This document shows positions 1 to 9,400 of a stretch of DNA of 64,000 nucleotides, in pieces. Position 1 is the stretch's first letter, and each line of letters opens with the position of its first letter. The notes beneath the pieces are model-generated. The model saw nothing but the letters and a program-made list of their open reading frames with translations, did not search any database and was not told the DNA's origin. A program made the translations under genes and the position numbers. The stretch is from JAGTVG01 sp942491935 (GTDB lineage Bacteria > Bacteroidota > Bacteroidia > Cytophagales > Cyclobacteriaceae): the NCBI GenBank assembly GCA_942491935.1, contig CALOCZ010000041.1, positions 13,797 through 77,796 on the forward strand. Reading direction: 5' to 3'.

Positions 1-1329
1 AAAAGGGACTTGTTCTTCTAATATTGAATAGTCCCCGGTTTCTTTAATATAAGCTGTAGTGGATAGTATGAGCCATAATGGATCATCATTGAAATTTCCC
101 CCTACAGCATCATTTCCCCTTTTTGTTAATGGTTGGTATTGATGGTATGCTCCGCCGTCCTCAAATTGAGTAGCAGCGATATCAAGGATTCTTTCACGGG
201 CCCTTTCAGGGACCTGGTGTACAAATCCAATCAAGTCCTGGTTGGAATCCCGAAATCCCATACCCCTGCCAATCCCGGATTCGAAATAGGAAGCACTTCT
301 GGAAAAATTGAAGGTTATCATACACTGATACTGATTCCAGATGTTCACCATTCTATCCAGCTTCTCGTCACCACTTTCCACCTGGTATTTTGAAAGCAGA
401 TCATCCCAGAAATAGCCCAATTCTGTAAGTGCTTTATCCACTTTCTCAACAGAATCAAAAGAGGAGATCATATCCTTTGCCTTCTGCTTATTGATAATTC
501 CCTTGGATTCCCATTTCTTCGAAGCTTCGTTCTCCACATACCCAAGCATGAATATCAGGTTTTTGGATTCTCCAGGTTCCAGTTCAATTTCAATGCAATG
601 TGATCCTATAGGAGACCACCCGTGTGCGATATTGTTATTTAAACTGCCGTTTTCAACAGCAGCAGGCTTTTCAAATCCGTTATACAATCCGAGAAAAGTA
701 TCCCTGTCCGTTTCGAATCCATCAATCTTTGAGTTTACTGAGTAGAAAGCATAATGATCTCTCCGCTCTTTGTATTCCGTCTTGTGATATATTACTGATC
801 CTTCAACCTCTACTTCCCCGGTCGAGAAGTTCCTCTGAAAATTGGTCATGTCGTCTTCTGCATTCCAGAGGCACCACTCAACAAACGAAAATAATTTAAA
901 CTTTTTCCTCTCCTCTCCTACATTCCTCAGGCTTACCTTCTGGATCTCTCCCCAGAACCCAAGGGGAACAAAATACAAGATTTCAGCAGACAATTCATTT
1001 TTCTGCCCTGAAATACGGGTATAACTAAGTCCATGACGGCATTCATATTTATCCAGTTCTGTTTTTACAGGTTTCCAGCCGGGTGACCATATCGTCTCAC
1101 CATCTTTTATATAAAAATATTTTCCCCCATCATCTATAGGCACATTATTATACCTGAACCTTGTTAACCTTCTAAATTTCGCATCCTTATAAAAAGAATA
1201 TCCACCAGCCGTATTTGAGATCAGGCTGAAAAAATCTTCATTCCCCAGGTAATTGATCCAGGGATAAGGTGTTTTGGGATCCGTTATAACATATTCCTTA
1301 TTGCTGTCGTCGAAATGTCCGTACTTCAT
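1..1329 (-). CDS. GH94 phosphorylase (cellobiose phosphorylase-like), N-terminal 443 residues; runs off the window
   Basis: My own translation from the ATG at 1329 stays open to base 1, so the gene continues beyond the left edge. The N-terminus (MKYGHFDD, then WINYLGNEDF and SNTAGGYSFY) is typical of GH94 cellobiose phosphorylases. GRGMGFRDSNQDL near residue 360 and GGNFNDDPLWL near residue 410 match the GH94 active-site region, where an Asp of the DDPLW motif is the expected general acid. No signal peptide is visible, so the enzyme should be cytoplasmic and split an imported beta-linked disaccharide with phosphate, giving a sugar 1-phosphate plus free sugar. It lies 25 bp after the symporter gene on the same strand, so import and phosphorolysis are probably co-transcribed. 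The family is secure. Cellobiose rather than laminaribiose or chitobiose is inferred. Confidence 0.88.
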   Translation of the reverse strand, partial: MKYGHFDDSNKEYVITDPKTPYPWINYLGNEDFFSLISNTAGGYSFYKDAKFRRLTRFRYNNVPIDDGGKYFYIKDGETIWSPGWKPVKTELDKYECRHGLSYTRISGQKNELSAEILYFVPLGFWGEIQKVSLRNVGEERKKFKLFSFVEWCLWNAEDDMTNFQRNFSTGEVEVEGSVIYHKTEYKERRDHYAFYSVNSKIDGFETDRDTFLGLYNGFEKPAAVENGSLNNNIAHGWSPIGSHCIEIELEPGESKNLIFMLGYVENEASKKWESKGIINKQKAKDMISSFDSVEKVDKALTELGYFWDDLLSKYQVESGDEKLDRMVNIWNQYQCMITFNFSRSASYFESGIGRGMGFRDSNQDLIGFVHQVPERARERILDIAATQFEDGGAYHQYQPLTKRGNDAVGGNFNDDPLWLILSTTAYIKETGDYSILEEQVPF

Positions 1330-1354
1330 TCTTTTAATTTTGATTGATACAACA

Positions 1355-3184
1355 TTATTTGTCTTTTGGAAGTTTATCCCACCACGTTTTCTTAAGGATC
1401 AAGGTGCATACAATGGCCACTGCAATACTTATCATGGTAGGAACACCTTCTAGCAATATGATATAGATCGGGAAGATCACAAGCGCGGTTTGCCAGATTG
1501 TTCCAATTACTACATTAAACATGTCCCGTTTGAAATTAGTATTTCTTTTAAAATCAGGGTCTTCGGCTACTACCTTATCATGGATAGGCTTCCAAAAGCC
1601 CCATGGGCGTACATTCTTATAAAATTTCTTCAAGACATCCTCATCGACCGGAGGGGCAAGATAGGTGCCAAGGATACATCCTGTCACCGCTATCAGGAGC
1701 ATTAAAGGAAAATAATACAAATCCAAAATACCGGGGAAAATATATCTGAAGGATAAAGCCGGAATTAATCCGCCAACCATTCCCCAGAAGAATCCATGAC
1801 CATTAAACCGCCACCAGTACCATTTCAGTACATTGGCAGCCACATAACTTCCATATAAGCCGGAAACGATCCATTGTAAGACATCATTCACATCTTTTGC
1901 ATAGAATCCAAAAATGATACTTATCGTTACCATTGAAAGTCCTGCAATATAATTGATGGATTTTATTTTAATATTGGATGCTTTGGGATTGATGTATTTC
2001 AAATAGATATCATTTACGATATATGCTTGTGTGGCGTTCAGGGTACCTGCAAAGGTCGACATAAATGCTGCCAGCAAACCAGCCAGCAACAATCCCATAA
2101 ACCCAACCGGGACGAACTCATTGATGGCTGAAGGAAGGATCTGTTCAAAATCAATATTTCCTGCAACGATCAGGTCCAGTTTATCATAATATATTAATCC
2201 TAAGATTGCAAAACCGGCGATCATGAAGTACCTGATGGGCATCAGGATTAGGGATACAGAGCCACTCATTAAGGCAGCTTCTCTTGGTGATTTAGATGAC
2301 AGGATCTTCTGCATGTCATACGTTGGTGCAGGGCCTGCCATACTTACCAGGATCCCCTTAAAGACCATCATCATAAACAGCACCGAAAACAATGAAAATC
2401 CGTCTTCAGAAATTTTTCTGTTCACTTCAGTAACTATTCCCGACCAGTCAAGATCAAGGTTCCATCCAAAAAATGGACTTGTCCAACCTTCCGGTACCAG
2501 AAAATCATTTGCTGCCATGGCATTCATGGCTATGATCCCAATGACAATGCTCGAAAGCGCCATTATTATATATTGAATGAGATCCGCCCAGACAATACTC
2601 ATCATCCCACCGAGTAGAGCATATAATACAGCAAATAAAGTAAATACTATACCATACACATGGGCCACATATTCAGGAGCCACTTCAAATGGGATATACG
2701 GGGATACAATTTCCCAGGGAAGGAAGATCTCGACGAATTTACCCAATCCGATAAACCCGTAAGCCAGGTAACCAAGGCCCATGATCAAGGCAAAAATGAC
2801 CACAATTTTATGGCTTAACCTGGCCCCTCCTCCAAAACCGAAACGTGTACCAATCCATTCTGCTCCAGTAGTTACATTAGATCTCCTTAACCACATGGAA
2901 AGAAAAACCATCAAAAAGATCTGGTTAAATACAGGCCATAACCATGGAAGCCAGACGCTTTTCAATCCATACACAAACAATATGGTAACAAGCCACATGG
3001 TGCCAGATATATCGAACATTCCGGACGCGTTTGATAGCCCAAGCAGATACCAGGGCAGCTTGTTCCCACCAAGCAGATAATTCTGTTTATTTTTTTGGGC
3101 CCGTCTTCTTAATACAAGGCCGATTATCACGGTAGACGCCAGGTAAAGGCAGATAATGAGAATGTCGTATATGGTCAATTGCAT
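1355..3184 (-). CDS. Sodium/solute symporter (SSS family)
   Basis: This 609-residue protein consists mostly of hydrophobic helices (about 13-15) with the SSS features of an N-terminal helix, an RRRAQ loop, a GGNKLPWYLLG segment and an LLAAFMSTFAGTLNATQAYIVND helix near the middle. SSS proteins import sugars, amino acids or organic acids with Na+ across the inner membrane. The next gene is a cytoplasmic GH94 phosphorylase, so a beta-linked disaccharide is the likely cargo, although this rests on context alone. The ATG at 3184 follows AT-rich DNA and suits the first helix. A hydrophilic loop near residues 515-555 separates the last helices, as in other long Bacteroidota members. The family is secure and the substrate is unproven. 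Confidence 0.85.
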   Translation of the reverse strand: MQLTIYDILIICLYLASTVIIGLVLRRRAQKNKQNYLLGGNKLPWYLLGLSNASGMFDISGTMWLVTILFVYGLKSVWLPWLWPVFNQIFLMVFLSMWLRRSNVTTGAEWIGTRFGFGGGARLSHKIVVIFALIMGLGYLAYGFIGLGKFVEIFLPWEIVSPYIPFEVAPEYVAHVYGIVFTLFAVLYALLGGMMSIVWADLIQYIIMALSSIVIGIIAMNAMAANDFLVPEGWTSPFFGWNLDLDWSGIVTEVNRKISEDGFSLFSVLFMMMVFKGILVSMAGPAPTYDMQKILSSKSPREAALMSGSVSLILMPIRYFMIAGFAILGLIYYDKLDLIVAGNIDFEQILPSAINEFVPVGFMGLLLAGLLAAFMSTFAGTLNATQAYIVNDIYLKYINPKASNIKIKSINYIAGLSMVTISIIFGFYAKDVNDVLQWIVSGLYGSYVAANVLKWYWWRFNGHGFFWGMVGGLIPALSFRYIFPGILDLYYFPLMLLIAVTGCILGTYLAPPVDEDVLKKFYKNVRPWGFWKPIHDKVVAEDPDFKRNTNFKRDMFNVVIGTIWQTALVIFPIYIILLEGVPTMISIAVAIVCTLILKKTWWDKLPKDK

Positions 3185-3517
3185 AATTATTGGAATTTTA
3201 TTTTATCATATCTATCGTTGAAAAATCTTAAGATAGGATAGAAAAAGTACATTTTATAGAGTTCCTGTTAAAAAATTAATTGGAGCATTTATTAAAGGGC
3301 AAATATGGCATGTTCAGTGCCGAAATAGAAATTTTATTCGGGTTTTATAATTTAAGTAATAGGAGGATTTAACGGTCAAAAATGAATTGAGGCAGGAATT
3401 TAATCCCTGAGAATTGTAAAAATGTGAAGTAAGGTTATTTTGACATAAAAAAAACCAAAGACTTAATTTAAAAAAAAGGGAGGCCATTCATATTTGCAGG
3501 CCTCCCCAAATTATCCA
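3185..3517. other. Intergenic region: symporter upstream DNA and glnB terminator
   Basis: No credible coding sequence lies here. The left part is AT-rich and should hold the promoter of the minus-strand symporter operon, but I found no full match to the Bacteroidota TTTG / TAnnTTTG promoter. The right end contains the intrinsic terminator of the amtB-glnB unit, listed separately. Confidence 0.6.
3470..3506 (-). terminator. Intrinsic terminator after glnB
   Basis: GGGAGGCC at 3478-3485 and GGCCTCCC at 3499-3506 form a perfect 8-bp stem with a 13-nt loop. Read on the minus strand, the stem is followed at once by eight T residues (A run at 3470-3477). It starts 12 bp past the glnB stop codon and should end the amtB-glnB transcript. 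Confidence 0.9.
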
Positions 3518-3865
3518 TTAAATTGCTTTGCTTCCTCTTTCGTTTGTCCGAATTCGGATACATTCCTCAAGGGCGGTAATAAAGATTTTTCCATCTCCCA
3601 CAACGCCATGGGAATTAGTTCTGGCAGCTTTTATGATGGTGTCAACGGTAGTATCAACATATTCGTTATTTACGGCGATCTCAAGCCGAACCTTTGGCAC
3701 CAGATTTGGGACCAACTTCTGGCCCCTGATTATATCTTCTTCAGCCATTTGCTGACCATGGCCAGATACCCGGGATACTGTGATCCGGGTAATTTTAGCT
3801 TCTATCAGTGCTTCTCGAACCTGGTCGAGTTTAGTTTCATTTATAATTGCAGTAATCAGTTTCAT
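3518..3865 (-). CDS. glnK: P-II nitrogen regulatory protein (GlnB/GlnK family)
   Basis: This 115-residue protein has the P-II layout: MKLITAII strand at the N-terminus, a T-loop at about residues 37-55, VPKVRLEIAV, and the GVVGDGKIF ATP-binding segment followed by RIRTNERG. P-II trimers sense ATP/ADP and 2-oxoglutarate and, when encoded with amtB, usually bind AmtB and block ammonium entry. The gene begins 8 bp after amtB on the same strand. The T-loop reads EEDIIRGQKLVPNLVPKV, so residue 51 is Leu where enteric GlnB and GlnK have the uridylylated Tyr. Control by uridylylation at that site is therefore excluded, and effector binding alone may control it. The family call is secure and the glnK name comes from the amtB linkage. 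Confidence 0.93.
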   Translation of the reverse strand: MKLITAIINETKLDQVREALIEAKITRITVSRVSGHGQQMAEEDIIRGQKLVPNLVPKVRLEIAVNNEYVDTTVDTIIKAARTNSHGVVGDGKIFITALEECIRIRTNERGSKAI

Positions 3866-3873
3866 GTCAAATT

Positions 3874-5208
3874 CTAGTTAGGGTTAAGCATTCCATATCC
3901 ATGTTCACCATGATAGGCACTGTCAAGTCCTTCCATTTCATTCTTTGCTGTTGACCTCATGCCAAATAACTTATCAGTAATCCAGATCAGAATAAGTGTT
4001 AGTACAGCTGCATAAACAATTGCTATCAGAACAGCAGCTACCTGTACACCCAATTGCTGCATCATTGTCCAGCTTCCACCAGCTGCAACAGCAGCATCTG
4101 CCATCCAGGCCTCTCGTATAAAGAAAGTAAGGAAAATGGCTCCAACAATACCACCAATGCCATGTATGCCAAATGCATCCAGGCTATCGTCGTATCCAAG
4201 CTTATTTTTCATAATAATCGCATAATAACATAATCCCGAGGCGATGATCCCTAAGATAAAAGCCCCGAATGGCTTAACCACACCTGCAGCAGGAGTTACC
4301 GCAACAAGACCGGCGAGGATACCGGAAACAAATCCAAGTGCGGTGGCTTTACCCGCATGAAAATATTCAATAACTACCCAGGCAATAGCACCTGAAGCAG
4401 CAGCAACCTGAGTGGCTGTCAGTGCCTGAGCTGTGGATAATCCACTGGAGATACTACTCCCGGCATTGAAACCAAACCAACCTACCCATAAGAGACCACC
4501 ACCTATCATGGTCATTACAAGGTTGCTTGGCGGCATACTGGTTTTAGGAAAGCCTCTTCTTGCCCCCAGATAAATGGCAGCTATTAAACCGCTCACTCCG
4601 GCAGAAATGTGTACCACTGTACCTCCGGCAAAATCGATCGCCCCATTGGCTCCCAGGTTAAATAGAAAACCATCTTCTGCCCATACCCAATGACATAAAG
4701 GATTATATACCAACAGGCCCCATACGGCAATAAAAAATACATAGGCCTTGAAATTCACCCTTTCTGCAAATGCACCAGCAATTAAGGCAGGAGTAATAAT
4801 TGCAAACTTTCCCTGGAACATGGAGAACACATATTCCGGAACACCCGCCTCAAGAATAGAATTATCAATTCCATCCAGGAATACATAGGCTGAATTCCAG
4901 CCAAACCATCCCCATAATACATTGCTGCCAAAGGTCATGCTGTATCCCACTATTACCCATAATACAGTCATCACACCCATTGCTGCAAAACTGTGCATCA
5001 TAGTGCCTAACACATTCTTAGTCCTTACCAATCCGCCATAAAACATAGCCAACCCGGGTACCATTAACAATACCAGGGCTGTTGAGGTAAGCATCCATGC
5101 TGTGGCGCCGCTGTCTATTTCAACACCATCAGAAGCAAACAAACTTCCAGAACTCAATAGAAAAAAGAAGCCTGTAACATACAAAACTTTCCAATTAAAC
5201 TTTTTCAT
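3874..5208 (-). CDS. amtB: Ammonium transporter AmtB
   Basis: The 444-residue protein begins with a cleavable signal-like segment ending LLSSGSLFASDG, followed by about 11 membrane helices. Family marks include LVPGLAMFYGGLVR, GGTVVHISAGVSGL with the first pore His, and the FGIHGIGGIVGAIF segment with the second pore His. It conducts ammonium/ammonia across the inner membrane and forms trimers. The P-II gene follows 8 bp downstream and the pair ends in a strong terminator, which is the classic amtB-glnK unit induced under nitrogen limitation. The upstream 187 bp (5209-5395) are very AT-rich and must hold the promoter. Length and motifs are normal. Confidence 0.96.
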   Translation of the reverse strand: MKKFNWKVLYVTGFFFLLSSGSLFASDGVEIDSGATAWMLTSTALVLLMVPGLAMFYGGLVRTKNVLGTMMHSFAAMGVMTVLWVIVGYSMTFGSNVLWGWFGWNSAYVFLDGIDNSILEAGVPEYVFSMFQGKFAIITPALIAGAFAERVNFKAYVFFIAVWGLLVYNPLCHWVWAEDGFLFNLGANGAIDFAGGTVVHISAGVSGLIAAIYLGARRGFPKTSMPPSNLVMTMIGGGLLWVGWFGFNAGSSISSGLSTAQALTATQVAAASGAIAWVVIEYFHAGKATALGFVSGILAGLVAVTPAAGVVKPFGAFILGIIASGLCYYAIIMKNKLGYDDSLDAFGIHGIGGIVGAIFLTFFIREAWMADAAVAAGGSWTMMQQLGVQVAAVLIAIVYAAVLTLILIWITDKLFGMRSTAKNEMEGLDSAYHGEHGYGMLNPN

Positions 5209-5395
5209 CGATTAATTTTAAACCTGATTTATAATAATTTATGTGATTTTATAATTTTTTGGATACAATTGAGATGCAATAATAAAAATATTATGCAAAT
5301 AAATATAATATTGGATCATATTTATGCTATATATTTTATTTTTTTGAATTTTCGGAGAAAACGGGTTTGTTTTTCACCTTATGTTAAATGAAATG

Positions 5396-6304
5396 CTATT
5401 TTGAGGTAATATAATTTGAGATCAGGGATAAAATTTGTTCATAGTTGTCCGGCGAAAACCAATGAATGTTTTCATCTTTTCTAAACCAGGTCAGCTGGCG
5501 TTTCGCATATCTCCGGGTATTACGTTTACATAGACGAATGGCTTCATCCAGGTCATATTTTCCATCAAAATATTCAAAAAACTCTGTGTAACCAACCGTT
5601 TGTAAAGCCGTAAGGTTTCTAAAAGGCAATAATGACTGCACCTCATCCAGCAATCCTGCTTCCAGCATGCCATCCACACGCAGGTTGATCCTGTTAAACA
5701 GGTCTTCTCGAGGCATATCGAGACCAATTTTTAAGATATCGAAGTCTCTGCTTTTTTTTTCATTGTTTTTTAACTCAGAATATTTTCTGCCAGTTTGTTG
5801 AATAACTTCCAATGCCCGAATTACTCTTTTGGGATTTTTCAAGTCAATGGACTTCCAGGTATCGTAATCCAAACTTTTCAACTCATCAGTAAGGTGATCT
5901 AAACCTTTTTCTTCAAACTTTATTTGAAGATTGTTTCTAAGGGTCAGGTCAGGGCCAGGAAATTCATCAATTCCCTCACATACGGCTTTAATGTATAATC
6001 CTGATCCACCTGTCATCAAAATGGTCTCCTTCCTGTATTTACTAAGCAATTTCATAACATCTACCTCAAATCTACCTGCACTATAGTATTCGTGAATGCT
6101 TTTATAATTTATAAAATAGTGTTTAGCAGCTTCTAATTCCTGAAGAGTGGGTTTAGCTGTTCCGATATTCATTTCACGGTATATCTGCCTTGAATCAGCC
6201 GATAGAATATCGCAATCCAACTTCCTGGCAAGCTGTATTGAAAGTTCTGTTTTCCCAATTCCGGTGGGGCCTGATACAACAATCAATTTCAGTTTGTCGT
6301 TCAT
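5396..6304 (-). CDS. miaA: tRNA dimethylallyltransferase MiaA
   Basis: This 302-residue enzyme has the P-loop GPTGIGKT at residues 12-19 and DSRQIYREMNIGTAKP just after it, both hallmarks of MiaA. Near the C-terminus, RRYAKRQLTWFRKD is the conserved tRNA-contacting segment. It adds a dimethylallyl group to the N6 of A37 in tRNAs that read codons starting with U, which supports decoding accuracy. The length matches the family. The gene is divergent from the histidine kinase gene, separated by about 100 bp, and I see no functional link to its neighbours. Confidence 0.96.
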   Translation of the reverse strand: MNDKLKLIVVSGPTGIGKTELSIQLARKLDCDILSADSRQIYREMNIGTAKPTLQELEAAKHYFINYKSIHEYYSAGRFEVDVMKLLSKYRKETILMTGGSGLYIKAVCEGIDEFPGPDLTLRNNLQIKFEEKGLDHLTDELKSLDYDTWKSIDLKNPKRVIRALEVIQQTGRKYSELKNNEKKSRDFDILKIGLDMPREDLFNRINLRVDGMLEAGLLDEVQSLLPFRNLTALQTVGYTEFFEYFDGKYDLDEAIRLCKRNTRRYAKRQLTWFRKDENIHWFSPDNYEQILSLISNYITSK

Positions 6305-6405
6305 TAAATGGGGATTTATGATTTCAATTTACTTTAATAAATGATAATTCATGAATTCTTTTATTAATTTATTTAAATTTGAAAATCAGGTAGTATCGGC
6401 TATAC

Positions 6406-9400
6406 ATGAAATCAAAAAAGAAACCGGGAGTTATTAAAAAGCTAGATGATCAGACCGAGGATCTTGTCGTTAAAATGTCTGCTTATCTCTTTCCATCGGT
6501 GGAAATCAAAGACATGTATATTACCCGGGCTTATGAAGTAAGTGATCTTTTTGGCTTCAGACCAGACGAACTGGAAGGTGTAGCCGTAGGCGTTCTTTTC
6601 CCGGAATTTCAAGAAAAAGAACATCTCTCAAACGCAATCCTCACTGAAATAATTTCAGATATTGATGAAGGCAGTTCTATAACTCAGGAGCTGAAATTCC
6701 AGCATAGGCATGGTTACGAATTCAAAGAAAGTGTGAATATATCCAGGCGGGAGAAAGACACATTTGTAATGGAATTTTCAGAAAGACCTGCCGGCATGAT
6801 TAGCGACCACCTTCTGGAAGACCTTTCTAAACGAAGTTCTGGAAGAACTAAAATTGCTCATCCGACACCATTTCTAATACGGATGTGTAATGACAAGAAT
6901 GAATATTACTATTTCAGCAAGCAATGGCTACAATATACAGGCTCAAGGTTAAAGGATGAATTAAATAATGGATGGATAAAACACGTCCATCCGGATGACA
7001 AGCTGATTCTTGAGGATTCGTTGAAAAAAGCTTTCAAATCCAAATCAAAATATGAAATTACATATCGTTTAATAAGATATGATAAACAGGTTAATCTGAT
7101 CTATGAATCAGGGATCCCCTTATACGATAATGATGGTAATTATATGGGATATATCTCAACAGCTATCGAAAAGGGCAATAATATCTCCGATTTAAAAAAG
7201 GAAAAGATGCAGGAATTGCTTGAATCTGAAAAGAAATTACAAGAATCCCTGAATTATTCCAACCTGATATCCTTGACTATTAACCGAAGTCTGCAGGTTA
7301 CTTATTGTAATGATAACTTTGCTGAGTTATTAGGTATCGATAAAAAGGCAATACTGGGTGAGGATGTCTACAGTTTCCTTGAATTTGTTGATTCTGATGG
7401 TATACAGTTACATCCTGTTAAGGATTTATTTGATTTAAAGAACGAAGCGAGGTCAATCGATGCTTTCTTAAGAAGTTCATTCCGGGAAAAATCAAAAATC
7501 AGCTTCAGCTCTATTCTATTGTATGATGAAGAGCATGAAATGCCATCCATTACGCTGGTAGGGGAGAACATAACAGAAAAATTGAAAGTCACCCATGCCC
7601 TAGAAGAATCAAATCAACAGTTAAAGAACCTGTTTGACAGCGCAAACGACCTGATACAAATCACTTCCCCAGATGGTAACTTCTTATTTGTAAATAAAAC
7701 CTGGAAGGATAAATTAGGATATACGAATGATGACATCCCCAATCTGACATTTAAGAAAATTCTTGCTGAAAGCGTAATTGAAAGCACAATCAATAAGCTG
7801 AACGAAATATCAGAAGAAGACAATGAATTAAAGATTGATACAGTACTGAAAACTAAGGATGGGGAGAAGGTTTTTGTTACTGGCAACTTAAATTGCAGTT
7901 TTGTTAAAGGAAAAAAGAAAGAATGCAGGGGAATATTTTTCGATGTCACTGAAAGGCTAAAAGCCGAAAAAGCACAAAACCTGTATTATAGTATTTCTAA
8001 TTTAACCTTCAACACAGCTGACCTTGATTCCCTGTTTATAGAGATCCATAAAGAGCTGCAAAAAATCGTAACAGCAGACAATTTCTATGTCGCACTTTGT
8101 GATGATGAAAAATCCTATGTACAATTCCCATATTTTAAAGATGAAAAAAGTCAAGAAGTTGAAAAAATTCGGAAAAGACCTTTTGGCAATGGATTAACAG
8201 AACATGCGATTTCTAACGAGAAACCAGTTTTTTACACCGAAAAAGAACTGGTTCAATTACAGGAAAAGAAAAAGCTTACAATTCATGGGAGCTTACCAAA
8301 AGTTTGGCTAGGCGTTCCACTCAAACAAGGCGGGAATATCATCGGCATTATTGTGGTCCAGAGTTATACGGATAAAAAAGCCTATAGTAAGAAAGACCTT
8401 GACCTTCTGGTTTTTATATCAAGTCAGATAGCAACCGCAATTGACCGGCAACAAAAGCAAATTCAAATCAGGGAACAATCGGCCCGGATGCAGTCAATAT
8501 TCGAAAGTGGAGACCATATGATCTGGTCAGTCGACAGAGCTTTGCTGTTCTCTTCATATAACCATAATTTCTCTGAATTCCTGCAGGGAAATTATATGAT
8601 GGATTCGAAATTCAGTACACCCCCTGAAGATATTAATGAGATCAACAGGACGGTTTTCTGGGAGTTGAAATACAGCAAGGCTTTTGAAGGAAAGAGTGTG
8701 CAATTTGAGTTGAAATTCATAAACCACAAGACAAAAAAGATATCCTGGAAAAACATCATATTAAATCCAATTTTTCTTGAGGACAATGTAATTGAGGAAG
8801 TCTCGGGTATCGCTTATGATATTACTGACAAAAAACTCTCCGAGATCGCTTTAACAAAAAGCGAGGAGCAGTTCAGGGATATTTTTGAGTCCTTCCAGGA
8901 CGTTTATTTCCGTTGTAGTTTTGATGGCGAGATTACAATGCTTAGTCCTTCAGTAAAAGAATTTCTGGGTTATGAAGCTGATGAACTCATTGGCAAAGAC
9001 ATTACAAATTATTATTTGTATTCCAAAAAATCGAAAGACCTTTTAAAAGATATTGTCAGGGAAAAGAGCATCAGGGATTTTGAAGCCGCCTTGATTCACA
9101 AAGACAGCAGGATCATTCAAAGTTTATGCAACTTGCGCCTTGTATATGATAATAATATGGAATCCATTGCTCTGGAAGGTGTTGCCAGGGACATAACAAA
9201 GCTTAAAGAAACCAACCTTGAACTTAAACAAGCCAAAGAAGTTGCTGAACGGTCTCTTAAAGTGAAAGAACTTTTCCTTGCCAATATGAGTCATGAGATC
9301 CGAACACCTATGAACGGGATTATCGGCATGATAGACCTCATGGAGGGCACTAGTATCACACCTGACCAGAAGCATTATATCCAAACCATCAAAAAATCCT

